From contig CAYYWL010000009.1 of the NCBI GenBank assembly GCA_964475135.1, forward strand, positions 1-56,260: DNA of 56,260 nucleotides, read 5' to 3'. The position numbers and the translations under genes were made by a program. This document shows, piece by piece, positions 16,514 to 25,053 of the stretch (position 1 is its first letter; each line of letters begins with the position of its first letter). The notes below the pieces were generated by a model. The model saw only the letters and a list, made by a program, of their open reading frames with translations, was not told where the DNA came from and made no database searches. The stretch comes from TMED14 sp964475135 (GTDB taxonomy: Bacteria > Bacteroidota > Bacteroidia > Flavobacteriales > Schleiferiaceae).

Positions 16514-18628
16514 ATGAGCAAAAAGAACAAGGGCCCAAAGCCCGGGCCTGCGCCCAAGGGCGGCCTCCCCAAATTCAACTTTAGCTGGATTTACATTGCG
16601 GTCTTTGTCGGACTGCTTGGGCTTCAATTCGCTCAGAGCCAGTTCGGAACCCAAACCGAACCCTCGAACTTTAACGAGCTGAGCACGCGCATTCAGCGCG
16701 GCCACGTCGACCGCGTCAAGGTGGTCAACAGCAAAGAAGTCTACGTATTCATCAAGGCCGACACGCTGGCGGCCGTCAAAGAGTACGAGGAATTGGCCAA
16801 AACTTCGATTGGAGACGCGCCCAATCAGGGTCCGCACTACGTATTTGAAATGCCTGCGGAATCGTTTGACCGCGCGATGGAACGCTTTTACGCACAGAAT
16901 CCCGACCTCGGAGAAGTCAGCGTAGAGTACAAAGACGAGCCCAACTACTGGGGCGAAGCGCTTGCGTGGCTGGTTCCGATTTTGCTGTTTGCTGCACTGT
17001 GGTTCTTCCTCATGCGCCGCATGGGCGGTGGCGGTGCAGGCGGCCCTGGCGGACAAATTTTCAACATCGGCAAGAGCCGTGCGCAAATGTTTGACGCCGA
17101 CAACGCGGTAAAAATCACGTTCAAAGACGTTGCTGGCCTCGACGGAGCCAAAGACGAAGTCCTCGAAGTCGTCGACTTCTTGAAGAACCCCAAAAAATAC
17201 ACCGACCTCGGCGGTAAAATCCCCAAGGGCGTGCTGCTGAGCGGGCCTCCGGGAACCGGTAAAACCCTCCTCGCCAAGGCCGTAGCCGGAGAGGCAAAGG
17301 TTCCGTTCTTCTCACTGAGTGGTTCCGACTTTGTCGAAATGTTTGTGGGTGTCGGCGCCAGCCGTGTGCGCGACCTCTTCAAGCAGGCTAAAGAAAAGTC
17401 GCCGAGCATCATCTTTATCGACGAAATCGACGCCATCGGTCGTGCCCGCGGCCGCAACGCCTTTAGCGGCGGCAACGACGAGCGCGAAAACACACTCAAC
17501 CAGCTCCTTACCGAGATGGACGGATTCGGAACCAACGAGCACGTGATCGTCATGGGCGCCACCAACCGTGCCGACATTTTGGATCGCGCCCTCATGCGTG
17601 CCGGACGTTTTGACCGCATCATTTATGTGGACCTTCCCGAGGTTTCAGAGCGCATCGAAATTTTTCAAGTTCACCTTCGCCCGCTCAAGCTTGGCGAAGA
17701 CGTAGACGTCGAGTTCCTCGCGCGCCAAACCCCTGGTTTTAGCGGAGCAGACATCGCCAACGTGTGCAACGAAGCCGCCCTGGTGGCCGCACGCAAGAAC
17801 AAGAAGGTCATCGAGAAGCAAGACTTTTTGGATGCCGTGGACCGCATCGTCGGCGGGCTCGAAAAGAAGTCCAAGTTCATTACCCCTGAAGAAAAAGAAG
17901 TAATCGCGTACCACGAGTCGGGACACGCCACCGTGAGCTGGCTGCTCGAGCACGCCTCTCCGTTGGTTAAGGTGACAATTGTTCCGCGCGGACGTTCATT
18001 AGGTGCCGCCTGGTACCTGCCCGAAGAGCGCCAATTGACCTCTAAAGACCAAATGCTCGACGAGATGTGCGCCACCATGGGTGGACGCGCCGCCGAAGAG
18101 GTCATCTTTGGCCGCATCACCACCGGAGCCCTCAGCGATCTTGAAAAGGTCACCAAGCAAGCCCGCGCCATGGTTTCGGTTTACGGTCTAAATGAGCGCA
18201 TCGGAAACATTACCTACTACGATTCGTCAGGTCAGAACGAATACCAGTTTGACAAGCCCTATTCAGAGCGCACCGCCGAGGTGATCGACGAAGAGATCAG
18301 CAAGCTCATCGAAGGCCAGTACGAGCGCGCCAAAGAATTGCTTCGCGCCAACCGCGACAAGCTCGAAACCCTTGCCAAAGAACTGCTGACGAAAGAGGTC
18401 ATCTTCCGCGACAACTTGGTCGCCATCTTCGGAGAGCGCCCTTGGATGAGCCGCGAAGAGCGCCTTGCCGCACATTCTGAGGCCAAGCCCGAGGTGAGCA
18501 TCGAGACGCCCGAGGCTCCGAGCCAGGAGCTAGAAGCCACGAACGACGAGCCGCAGGCTCCGAGCCAGGAACCAGAAGCCAGGAACGACGAGCCGCAGGC
18601 TCCGAGCGAAGAGGCAAAAAATGCCTAA
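16514..18628 (+). CDS. ftsH: ATP-dependent zinc metalloprotease FtsH with a repeat-derived C-terminal tail
   Basis: A 704-residue membrane protease that degrades misassembled membrane proteins and regulatory substrates. Membrane helices lie at about residues 20-40 and 150-172. Walker A is GPPGTGKTLLAKA from residue 244, Walker B is IIFIDEIDAIG, and the zinc motif is HESGH at residues 467-471. After about residue 665 the tail becomes a low-complexity tract of Ala, Pro, Ser, Glu, Asn and Asp that contains a 14-residue repeat (18515-18556 and 18557-18598) with a third partial copy. At DNA level the tract is a run of 7-mers in register (see the repeat entry). The stop codon TAA forms the loop of a small hairpin, 18620-18634. 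Confidence 0.97.
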   Translation: MSKKNKGPKPGPAPKGGLPKFNFSWIYIAVFVGLLGLQFAQSQFGTQTEPSNFNELSTRIQRGHVDRVKVVNSKEVYVFIKADTLAAVKEYEELAKTSIGDAPNQGPHYVFEMPAESFDRAMERFYAQNPDLGEVSVEYKDEPNYWGEALAWLVPILLFAALWFFLMRRMGGGGAGGPGGQIFNIGKSRAQMFDADNAVKITFKDVAGLDGAKDEVLEVVDFLKNPKKYTDLGGKIPKGVLLSGPPGTGKTLLAKAVAGEAKVPFFSLSGSDFVEMFVGVGASRVRDLFKQAKEKSPSIIFIDEIDAIGRARGRNAFSGGNDERENTLNQLLTEMDGFGTNEHVIVMGATNRADILDRALMRAGRFDRIIYVDLPEVSERIEIFQVHLRPLKLGEDVDVEFLARQTPGFSGADIANVCNEAALVAARKNKKVIEKQDFLDAVDRIVGGLEKKSKFITPEEKEVIAYHESGHATVSWLLEHASPLVKVTIVPRGRSLGAAWYLPEERQLTSKDQMLDEMCATMGGRAAEEVIFGRITTGALSDLEKVTKQARAMVSVYGLNERIGNITYYDSSGQNEYQFDKPYSERTAEVIDEEISKLIEGQYERAKELLRANRDKLETLAKELLTKEVIFRDNLVAIFGERPWMSREERLAAHSEAKPEVSIETPEAPSQELEATNDEPQAPSQEPEARNDEPQAPSEEAKNA
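18521..18611 (+). repeat. Translated heptamer array in the 3' end of ftsH
   Basis: Thirteen consecutive 7-mers in one register. Almost all have R at position 2 and C at position 3 (for example agccagg, agctaga, aaccaga). Six units make a 42-bp (14-codon) repeat present twice, plus a partial third copy. The register and base pattern match the intergenic heptamers elsewhere in the window. Confidence 0.6.
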
Positions 18629-18675
18629 GGCATTCGGTGGATTGCGTATAAATTATCCGTAATTTTCACCCCTGT

Positions 18676-19302
18676 ATGGCGGGTTGGATCGGAAAATTTC
18701 TTACCGTACTCAGTGGCGCTCCCCAATCCCCTGGGGATGAGGCTTCTGAGCCACAAAAGACCTATGCTGGGATCACCGATCCCGTAGATCTGGCTTTTGT
18801 TCGCAGGTTTACCCAAAGTGCCGGACTCTTCCTTTACTGTGGCAGTGCCGACGAAGTCGTCGAAAACCTCAAAGCAGTAGGCGCCGAAACCGGTCAATCG
18901 CAGTTTTTTGTTCCTGAGAAGTCACTGCATGCGTGGTTTGCCCAAGCAGGCCTCCAGGTGATCTACGACAACCCTCTCGAGGCCGACGCCATGGCGACCA
19001 CCTGCCACGCGGCAGTGGCCCAAACCGGCGGAATCATGATCACCGACGCCCAAACGCAAGGACTAAAGTTCGCCCAGCTTCCCGCCATCCACCTCGTGGT
19101 GGCCCGCGTGTCGCAGGTGGTGAACAGCCTGTCGGACGGAATGTCCGCCATCAACAAGTACCACCGCGAGCAGCGCCCCCTGAGCATTATTACCCTCAAA
19201 GGCAAGCGCGACGAGGCAGTACTTCAAGCCAAAGTCGACCCGAATAAGGGACGCGAGCTCTACTTCTTCCTCGTCGAAGACCACCTATTCACCGACCTAT
19301 GA
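18676..19302 (+). CDS. LUD-domain protein (LutC/YkgG-like)
   Basis: A 208-residue protein of the LUD family, related to LutC/LutB of lactate utilisation. Conserved features are the C-terminal half with TGGIMITDAQTQGLKFAQLP (about 116-135) and PAIHLVVARVSQVVNSLSDG (134-153). There are no iron-sulfur motifs, so it is a stand-alone LUD domain and its reaction is unknown. The position between ftsH and cdsA is seen in other Bacteroidota. A weak promoter-like TAatTTTC sits at 18660-18667. Its TGA overlaps the start of cdsA by 4 bp. Confidence 0.82.
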   Translation: MAGWIGKFLTVLSGAPQSPGDEASEPQKTYAGITDPVDLAFVRRFTQSAGLFLYCGSADEVVENLKAVGAETGQSQFFVPEKSLHAWFAQAGLQVIYDNPLEADAMATTCHAAVAQTGGIMITDAQTQGLKFAQLPAIHLVVARVSQVVNSLSDGMSAINKYHREQRPLSIITLKGKRDEAVLQAKVDPNKGRELYFFLVEDHLFTDL

Positions 19303-19919
19303 TGCAGCGCAGCCTCTGGGGCCTCGTGTATGCCCTAGTTGTCGCGTTCTTGTGCATCGGACTGCCCTGGACGCCCGCCCTACTCTTTTTGCTCTTACTG
19401 GGCGTAGCCGTCGAGCTCATTCGAATGCCCAATTTGAACCCGCGCCAGCGTTCGGCCGGACTCCTCTACACCTTCGCCAGCGCACTTGCCACAGGTTGGT
19501 TGTGGGGCGTCGGCGGCGGGCAATCCATACTCGCGGTGTTCATTCTCATCTGGCTCTCGGATTCCATGGCCTACGTGGGCGGACGCCTCTTTGGCCGCAC
19601 CCCAATGGCTCCGGTACTGTCGCCCAAAAAGACCTGGGAGGGCTTAATCACCGGCATTCTTTTTACGGTCGGAACCGCCTTCGGCCTCTTTCACCTCGCC
19701 CTGGACGTGTCGCTCAAGCTTACCGTCGTACTCGCGGTGGTCGTCGCCACCACCGCCCCCATCGGCGACCTCATTGGGTCCTACTTCAAGCGCCAGTCCG
19801 GCGTAAAGGATTCAGGGGTTTTTCTCCCGGGCCATGGCGGATTCCTCGACCGCCTCGACAGCTACTTGCTCTCGAGCATCACGCTGGTCCTCGTCCTCTT
19901 AGCGTTCCAAACATTTTAA
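19299..19919 (+). CDS. cdsA: Phosphatidate cytidylyltransferase (CDP-diglyceride synthase), short form
   Basis: A 206-residue integral membrane enzyme that makes CDP-diacylglycerol from phosphatidate and CTP. The family signature SYFKRQSGVKDSGVFLPGHG followed by GFLDRLD lies at about residues 164-190, with all the charged residues in place. About six membrane segments are visible. It is shorter than the usual 260-285 residues, apparently lacking N-terminal helices. Two adjacent ATG codons (19299 and 19302) could start it. It overlaps the LUD gene by 4 bp and lies 10 bp before psd, the next phospholipid gene. Confidence 0.92.
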   Translation: MMQRSLWGLVYALVVAFLCIGLPWTPALLFLLLLGVAVELIRMPNLNPRQRSAGLLYTFASALATGWLWGVGGGQSILAVFILIWLSDSMAYVGGRLFGRTPMAPVLSPKKTWEGLITGILFTVGTAFGLFHLALDVSLKLTVVLAVVVATTAPIGDLIGSYFKRQSGVKDSGVFLPGHGGFLDRLDSYLLSSITLVLVLLAFQTF

Positions 19920-19929
19920 CTTTCTCGAT

Positions 19930-20589
19930 ATGCTTCACCGCGAAGGAACCAAAACCATTTTCGTCAGCCTCCTCATCCTGGCCGTTCCGTACGTGCTGCT
20001 GACCCAGTTGGGCGCCCCAGAATGGGCCGTATCGGCCTACCTCGTGCTTGCCCTCATCCTTCTCGGCCTGGTACTTCAGTTCTTTCGGAACCCAACCCGC
20101 ACCACCGTCGCCGAGGCCGGCGACGTGATCGCGCCCGCCGACGGAACCGTCGTGGTCATCGAAGAGGCCGAAGAACCCGAGTACTTTCAAGGCAAGCGCA
20201 AGCAAATCAGCATTTTTATGTCGCCCCTCAACGTGCACGTCAACCGCGCCCCCGTGAGCGGCCGCACCGTATTTGCCAAGTACCACAAGGGCAAGTACCT
20301 CGTCGCGTGGCACCCTAAGTCAAGCACCGAAAACGAGCGCACGACCCTCGTCTTTGAAACCCTCAACCACGGCGAAGTCATGATCCGCCAAATCGCCGGA
20401 GCCGTTGCCCGCCGAATCGCCGTCTACGTCAAGCCCGGCCAACCCGTTTCTGTGGGCGAAGACGTCGGTTTCATTCGCTTCGGGTCGCGGGTCGACATCT
20501 TCCTCCCGCTCGACGCCGAAGTCCTCTGCCAAATTGGCGACAAGCCGAGCGGAGGCGAAACCGTGATTGCCCGTCTGCGGAGCAACTAA
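19930..20589 (+). CDS. psd: Phosphatidylserine decarboxylase proenzyme, short (type A) form
   Basis: A 219-residue protein with two N-terminal membrane segments (about residues 8-50) and a decarboxylase domain. It converts phosphatidylserine to phosphatidylethanolamine. The self-cleavage site is the FGS near residues 181-183 in IRFGSRVDIFLP; Ser becomes the pyruvoyl group. APADGTVVVI and FMSPLNVHVNRAP are typical. It follows cdsA and probably shares its transcript. The final codons and stop run into repeat sequence. Confidence 0.94.
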   Translation: MLHREGTKTIFVSLLILAVPYVLLTQLGAPEWAVSAYLVLALILLGLVLQFFRNPTRTTVAEAGDVIAPADGTVVVIEEAEEPEYFQGKRKQISIFMSPLNVHVNRAPVSGRTVFAKYHKGKYLVAWHPKSSTENERTTLVFETLNHGEVMIRQIAGAVARRIAVYVKPGQPVSVGEDVGFIRFGSRVDIFLPLDAEVLCQIGDKPSGGETVIARLRSN

Positions 20590-20865
20590 TTAGCGAGGTT
20601 GGCTCGTTGGCTTAGTGCGCTGCGCGCTGCGCGCTGAGGCCGCTTCGCGGCTAGAGCTGCTTCCCAGCAATTTTCTACACGGAATTTTCGGTTAATCAAC
20701 TGAAAACGTGAATATTAGCCGTTTCGAGAATTTTGTAAAAAAGTAAAATCCGGTTAATCCCGAACGGATTGTGGCGCTTCACGACTTCAGCGCGCTGATT
20801 CTTGTTTCTTGTGCTTTGGAATCGCACTGTTGAGCACAAGAAACCAGAAACCAGCTACAGGTAAC
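20590..20865. repeat. Repeat-rich, partly AT-rich intergenic region between convergent psd and cmk
   Basis: This 276-bp region has no gene. 20588-20616 is an inverted copy of the GAGCCAAC-type repeat. 20617-20640 holds 7-mers of the tgcgcgc type. 20660-20760 is unusually AT-rich, with a 9-bp hairpin (20685-20693 with 20698-20706, one mismatch) and the 9-mer cggttaatc at 20689 and 20751. Heptamers in opposite orientations at 20799-20814 and 20834-20849 can pair as a 16-bp stem with one mismatch. Further heptamers run to 20869. Confidence 0.6.
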
Positions 20866-21552
20866 CTACGAGCTAACCTTGCTAACCAGCTGCATCGCCT
20901 GGTCAAACAGTTCGTCGGGCGTGACCTTTGAGTTGTCGAGTACGATGGCGTCGTCGGCGAGCAGCAGGGGGCTGTCGAGGCGTTCACGGTCTTCTTTGTC
21001 GCGCTGAAGCAGGTTGGCCTTGACTTCTTCGAAGGACACGCTGCCGGGGTTGGCGGCGTCCATTTCAGCAAAACGGCGCTGGGCGCGCACGTCGGCATCG
21101 GCGGTTACAAAGAGTTTGAGTTCGGCGTCGGGAAAGACCACGGTTCCGATGTCGCGGCCGTCCATGACGACGCTGTGGCTGCGGCCCATGGCCTGCTGCT
21201 GGGCGACTAGGCGGCGGCGCACCGGAACAAGCGAGGACACGGCGCTCACGACGCGGCTGACGTCCATGCTCCGTATGGCGTCTTCGACGTCTTCGCCGTT
21301 GAGGATGGCCCGGTTCCGCCCCTGCGCGTCGCGAGCGAATCCGAGGTGAATTTGGTCGAGCGATGCGTTGATGGCGACGGCATTGATTCCGTCGGGAGAA
21401 GCCCACGAATTGCGAATGGCGAACAGGGCGACCATGCGGTACATGGCTCCGGTGTCAATGTACAGGTAGCCTAGGGCAGATGCGAGGCGCTTGGCGAGCG
21501 TCGACTTGCCGGTCGAGGCATAGCCGTCCACGGCGATGCGGAGGGTCTTCAT
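20866..21552 (-). CDS. cmk: Cytidylate kinase
   Basis: A 228-residue P-loop kinase that phosphorylates CMP and dCMP. The N-terminal AVDGYASTGKSTLAKRLA is Walker A (residues 6-23), followed by YIDTGAMYR and VMDGRDIGTVVFPDAELKLF near 140-160. Its ATG overlaps the porQ stop by 4 bp; porQ-cmk is a conserved Bacteroidota pair. The start at 21552 fits the P-loop position; 21 further codons upstream lie inside porQ. The last residues, LVSKVSS, are encoded within a GAGCTAAC-type repeat. Confidence 0.95.
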   Translation of the reverse strand: MKTLRIAVDGYASTGKSTLAKRLASALGYLYIDTGAMYRMVALFAIRNSWASPDGINAVAINASLDQIHLGFARDAQGRNRAILNGEDVEDAIRSMDVSRVVSAVSSLVPVRRRLVAQQQAMGRSHSVVMDGRDIGTVVFPDAELKLFVTADADVRAQRRFAEMDAANPGSVSFEEVKANLLQRDKEDRERLDSPLLLADDAIVLDNSKVTPDELFDQAMQLVSKVSS

Positions 21553-22556
21553 AGGTTCCGAGTGTAGGAAAATTGCGTGAATCGACCGGCGACGTGGTAA
21601 ACGGCCTGGGACCACTGAAACTGGCTTTTGCCGGCTTTGAGGCCAAAGCCAAAGCTCAGGCCCGCGTTGGTGCGGCGGGTGGGCAGCTGCATTTCGAGCT
21701 GGCGCCGAAAGTCGTAGCCGATCTGAAGGCGAAGGCGCCCGCCCAACTCTGCCTCCACGGCGGTGGCCAAGTGCCTGAGGGCGAGGTTCGTGAAGGATGG
21801 AGTGTTGTACGTCACCGCACCCGTCAACGGGTCGCGCACTTCGCGAAGGGGTTCGTAGCCGGCCAAATTCCAGCGCTGCAGGTCGCGGGCGGCAATGTGG
21901 ATGCGAAAGGGCGCATAGCGGAATTTGCGGCTGATCCCCGCATGCACGGCGGTGGGCAAGGCTTCGGGCGTGGAGCCCAAGGGGTCAAGACTGAGTCCGG
22001 CGTGCTGAAGGACGAGGGCCGCGTGGAAGCGTCCGCTGTCGCCGACATAGGTCGCGCCAAGGTCCATGGTGAGTGCCTGGGCTACGAAGTTCGAGGCCGT
22101 CTGAAGGGTCCAGCGTGCCGTGGCCCCGACGAGGATTTCCCGGTCGCCTTTGAGCTCGAGCGCCCGTGCGACCGTGGCGCGCGGCCGGGATTCCTGAAAC
22201 CGAAATTCGCCCACGATTCCGCCGAGTTCGTTGGTCTCGGGCATGCGGCCTGAGTTGAGGTAGTCGACTCCGACGGCCCAGTGCCATTTTTTGGCGGAAC
22301 CGGCCGCACTCATATGCCCCAAACGCAGTCCGCTGGGGAGCGAGCCGGTACTGAGCACGGCCTGACGCCGATCTAAGCCTGCGGCCAGGGAAGGATTAAA
22401 AGTAGAGGCTCCGGCATCAGAAGGATAAGCCCAAGCTGCTCCGGCCAACGCCGTCCAGCGTGCGGGGCCCGCCGTGTTCATCGACGACCATGCGAGGTTT
22501 TGTGCCACTCCCACAAGGGGCCACGCCAGCACTGCAAGCAGGAATCCTTTTCTCAC
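21549..22556 (-). CDS. porQ: Type IX secretion system protein PorQ
   Basis: A 335-residue protein with a signal peptide (residues 1-18, ending VGVAQ) and a beta-barrel-like sequence of the PorQ/PorV type. It starts at GTG. The N-terminal motif ALAGAAWAYPSDAGASTFNPSLA resembles the PorQ family, and the adjacent cmk is diagnostic. PorQ is an outer-membrane part of the T9SS attachment machinery, which anchors cargo through A-LPS. TAacTTTC, one base off the -7 consensus, lies at 22568-22561, 4 nt before the GTG, and overlaps the lon stop codon. Confidence 0.88.
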   Translation of the reverse strand: MRKGFLLAVLAWPLVGVAQNLAWSSMNTAGPARWTALAGAAWAYPSDAGASTFNPSLAAGLDRRQAVLSTGSLPSGLRLGHMSAAGSAKKWHWAVGVDYLNSGRMPETNELGGIVGEFRFQESRPRATVARALELKGDREILVGATARWTLQTASNFVAQALTMDLGATYVGDSGRFHAALVLQHAGLSLDPLGSTPEALPTAVHAGISRKFRYAPFRIHIAARDLQRWNLAGYEPLREVRDPLTGAVTYNTPSFTNLALRHLATAVEAELGGRLRLQIGYDFRRQLEMQLPTRRTNAGLSFGFGLKAGKSQFQWSQAVYHVAGRFTQFSYTRNL

Positions 22557-22565
22557 TTCCGAAAG

Positions 22566-25046
22566 TTACGCCTTGGCCGCAGTTGGCGCGTCAGACGCTG
22601 CAGAAGTTGGCTTGCGGACGCTGAGGACCTTGGCGTTCTTGACCTTCTTGTCGGTAACTGAGTACTCAAGCACCTCGCGCATCGTTTTGACGTAGCGCAC
22701 CTCGAGCCCTTTCAGGTAAACCTCGGGAATCTCGCGCACGTCGCGTTCGTTGTCGGCGCAGAGCAGCACCGTTTTGATTCCGGCCCGCTTGGCGGCGAGG
22801 AGTTTTTCTCGGATTCCGCCCACCGGAAGCACCTTGCCGCGCAGCGTGATTTCGCCACTCAGTGCGAGGGCGTTGCGCACGCGGCGCTGCGTGTAGAGGG
22901 AGGTCAGGGCGGTCAGGAGCGCGATTCCGGCCGAAGGACCGTCCTTGGGCACCGCGCCCTCAGGCACGTGCAGGTGAATGTCGTACTGGCTGAAATGCTC
23001 GGGTTCCAGACCGAATTCCGCGGCATTGGCCTTGAGAAAGGTCAGCGCCAGGGTGGCGGACTCCTTCATGACGTCACCGAGGTTTCCGGTAATACTCATG
23101 CGGCCCGACCCAGGAGCAATCGTGGATTCGAGGTACAAAATGTCGCCGCCCACGGGGGTCCAGGCGAGACCGGTGGCCACACCCGCTACGCCTTCGTTGG
23201 CGTAGTCGTCCTTGCGGAAGCGCGCCACGCCCATAATTTCAGTAAGGTCCGTGGCAGTCGGCTTGAACGGAAAGTCCTTGCCCTCGGCACGCGCCAACGC
23301 GGCCTTTCGGGCGAGCTTGGCGAGTTGCTGGTCGAGTCGGCGTACGCCTGATTCTCGGGTGTAGCCCTCGATCAGTGCCGACGCCGTGGCGGCCTCGAGC
23401 TTGATCGCCTTGGGCTCAAGTCCGTGCTCGCGCAGCTGCTTGGGCATCAAGTGGTTTTGAGCAATCTTGACCTTCTCTTCGCGGGTGTATCCGGTGACCT
23501 CGATGAGTTCCATTCGGTCGCGAAGGGCATGCTGGATTCCGCCCAAGTTGTTGGCTGTAGCGATAAACAAAACCTTGGACAGGTCGTAGCCCATCTCGAG
23601 AAAGTGGTCGTGAAACGCGTGGTTTTGCTCGGGATCCAGGACTTCAAGAAGCGCACTCGAGGGATCGCCTTGAACGCCCATGCCGAGCTTGTCGATTTCG
23701 TCGAGCACCAGCACTGGGTTGGACGCGCCCGCCTTTTTGATTTGCTGCAGAATGCGGCCTGGCATGGCTCCGATGTAGGTTTTGCGGTGGCCGCGGATTT
23801 CGGCCTCGTCGCGCATTCCGCCCAGCGACATGCGCACGTAGGGGCGGCCAAGTGCCTCAGCCACAGAGCGTCCAAGTGATGTCTTGCCCACCCCCGGAGG
23901 GCCGTAGAGGCACAATATCGGACTCTTGAGGTCGCCCTTAAGCGCAAGCACGGCAAGGTGTTCGAGGATGCGCTCCTTGACTTTTTCAAGTCCAAAGTGG
24001 TCGCGGTCAAGGATTTTGCGCGCCTTTTTCAGGTCGTGGCGGTCTTTGACCACGTGGTTCCACGGCAGGTCGAGCATGAGCTCGAGGTAGTTGCGCTGGA
24101 TTCCGAAATCCGGAACCTGTGGGTTCATACGCTGCAGACGCGCCAGCTCCTTTTCGAACTGCTGGGCCGCTTCAGCCGACCAGTTCTTTTCGGCGGCACG
24201 CTGCCGGAATGCCTCGAATTCGGCCTCAAAACTGTTTCCGCCCAATTCCTCTTGAATGGTGCGCATCTGCTGCTGCAGAAAGTACTCGCGCTGCTGCTGG
24301 TCAAACTCGACGCGCACCTTGTTGGCGATGTCGTTTTTGACCTCGAGTAAGTGCTTCTCTTGGCTCAAGTGCTTGAGCACCTGCTGGGCGCGCTTCTTCA
24401 GGTCGTCTTCCTCGAGCAGGAGCTGCTTGGATTCGACCTCGAGGTTGGTGTTGCTCGCAATAAAATGCAGCAAAAACGTGTCGGATTCGATGTTTTTGAC
24501 CGCAATTTGGGCCTCGGTCGGAATGTTGGGGCTCTCTTGAATGATTTCGAGTGAAAGCTCGCGAATCGTCGACATGAGCGCCGTGAATTCGGTATCGCCC
24601 TCGGCTGGAACCGCCTCGTCCAGGTACTCCACCCTCGCGCGGTGGTAGGGCTCGTCGGTCAGGAGCTCAAGGATGCGAAAGCGGCGCTTGCCCTGCAAAA
24701 TGGCGGTGATGTTGCCGTCCGGCATGCGAAATGACTTGACCATTTGCACCAAGGTTCCGACCGGATGCAGGTCGTCAGCCGTCGGCGTTTCGGTGTCTGC
24801 GTTGCGCTGGGCCACGACCCCAAAGAGCTTTTTGCCCTTTTGGGACTCCTGGATCAGGCGAATGGACTTGTCGCGTCCGGCGGTAATTGGGCTGACCACG
24901 CCCGGAAACTGCACCGTATTGCGCAGCGGCAGCAGGGCCAATTCAGAAGTGAGGTCCGCCTCGGGAACCGAGTTGTCCTCTTCGTTGGTAATGAGCGGAA
25001 TAAGGTCCGTGTCCTCAGACAGGAGTGAAAAGCGGGGTACTTCCAT
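22566..25046 (-). CDS. lon: ATP-dependent protease Lon
   Basis: An 826-residue soluble AAA+ protease. The N-terminal substrate-binding domain (LPLRNTVQFPGVVSPI near residue 38) is followed by a coiled-coil region. Walker A is YGPPGVGKTSLGRSVA at about residue 375 and Walker B is VLVLDEIDKLG. The C-terminal Ser-Lys protease domain has PKDGPSAGIALLTA (catalytic Ser near 706) and GKVLPVGGIREKLLAA (catalytic Lys). The tail is Lys/Ala-rich. The start at 25046 lies 7 bp after the stop of the GlmU-like gene; an in-frame start 18 codons earlier would overlap that gene. Confidence 0.97.
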   Translation of the reverse strand: MEVPRFSLLSEDTDLIPLITNEEDNSVPEADLTSELALLPLRNTVQFPGVVSPITAGRDKSIRLIQESQKGKKLFGVVAQRNADTETPTADDLHPVGTLVQMVKSFRMPDGNITAILQGKRRFRILELLTDEPYHRARVEYLDEAVPAEGDTEFTALMSTIRELSLEIIQESPNIPTEAQIAVKNIESDTFLLHFIASNTNLEVESKQLLLEEDDLKKRAQQVLKHLSQEKHLLEVKNDIANKVRVEFDQQQREYFLQQQMRTIQEELGGNSFEAEFEAFRQRAAEKNWSAEAAQQFEKELARLQRMNPQVPDFGIQRNYLELMLDLPWNHVVKDRHDLKKARKILDRDHFGLEKVKERILEHLAVLALKGDLKSPILCLYGPPGVGKTSLGRSVAEALGRPYVRMSLGGMRDEAEIRGHRKTYIGAMPGRILQQIKKAGASNPVLVLDEIDKLGMGVQGDPSSALLEVLDPEQNHAFHDHFLEMGYDLSKVLFIATANNLGGIQHALRDRMELIEVTGYTREEKVKIAQNHLMPKQLREHGLEPKAIKLEAATASALIEGYTRESGVRRLDQQLAKLARKAALARAEGKDFPFKPTATDLTEIMGVARFRKDDYANEGVAGVATGLAWTPVGGDILYLESTIAPGSGRMSITGNLGDVMKESATLALTFLKANAAEFGLEPEHFSQYDIHLHVPEGAVPKDGPSAGIALLTALTSLYTQRRVRNALALSGEITLRGKVLPVGGIREKLLAAKRAGIKTVLLCADNERDVREIPEVYLKGLEVRYVKTMREVLEYSVTDKKVKNAKVLSVRKPTSAASDAPTAAKA

Positions 25047-25053
25047 GGGCCGA

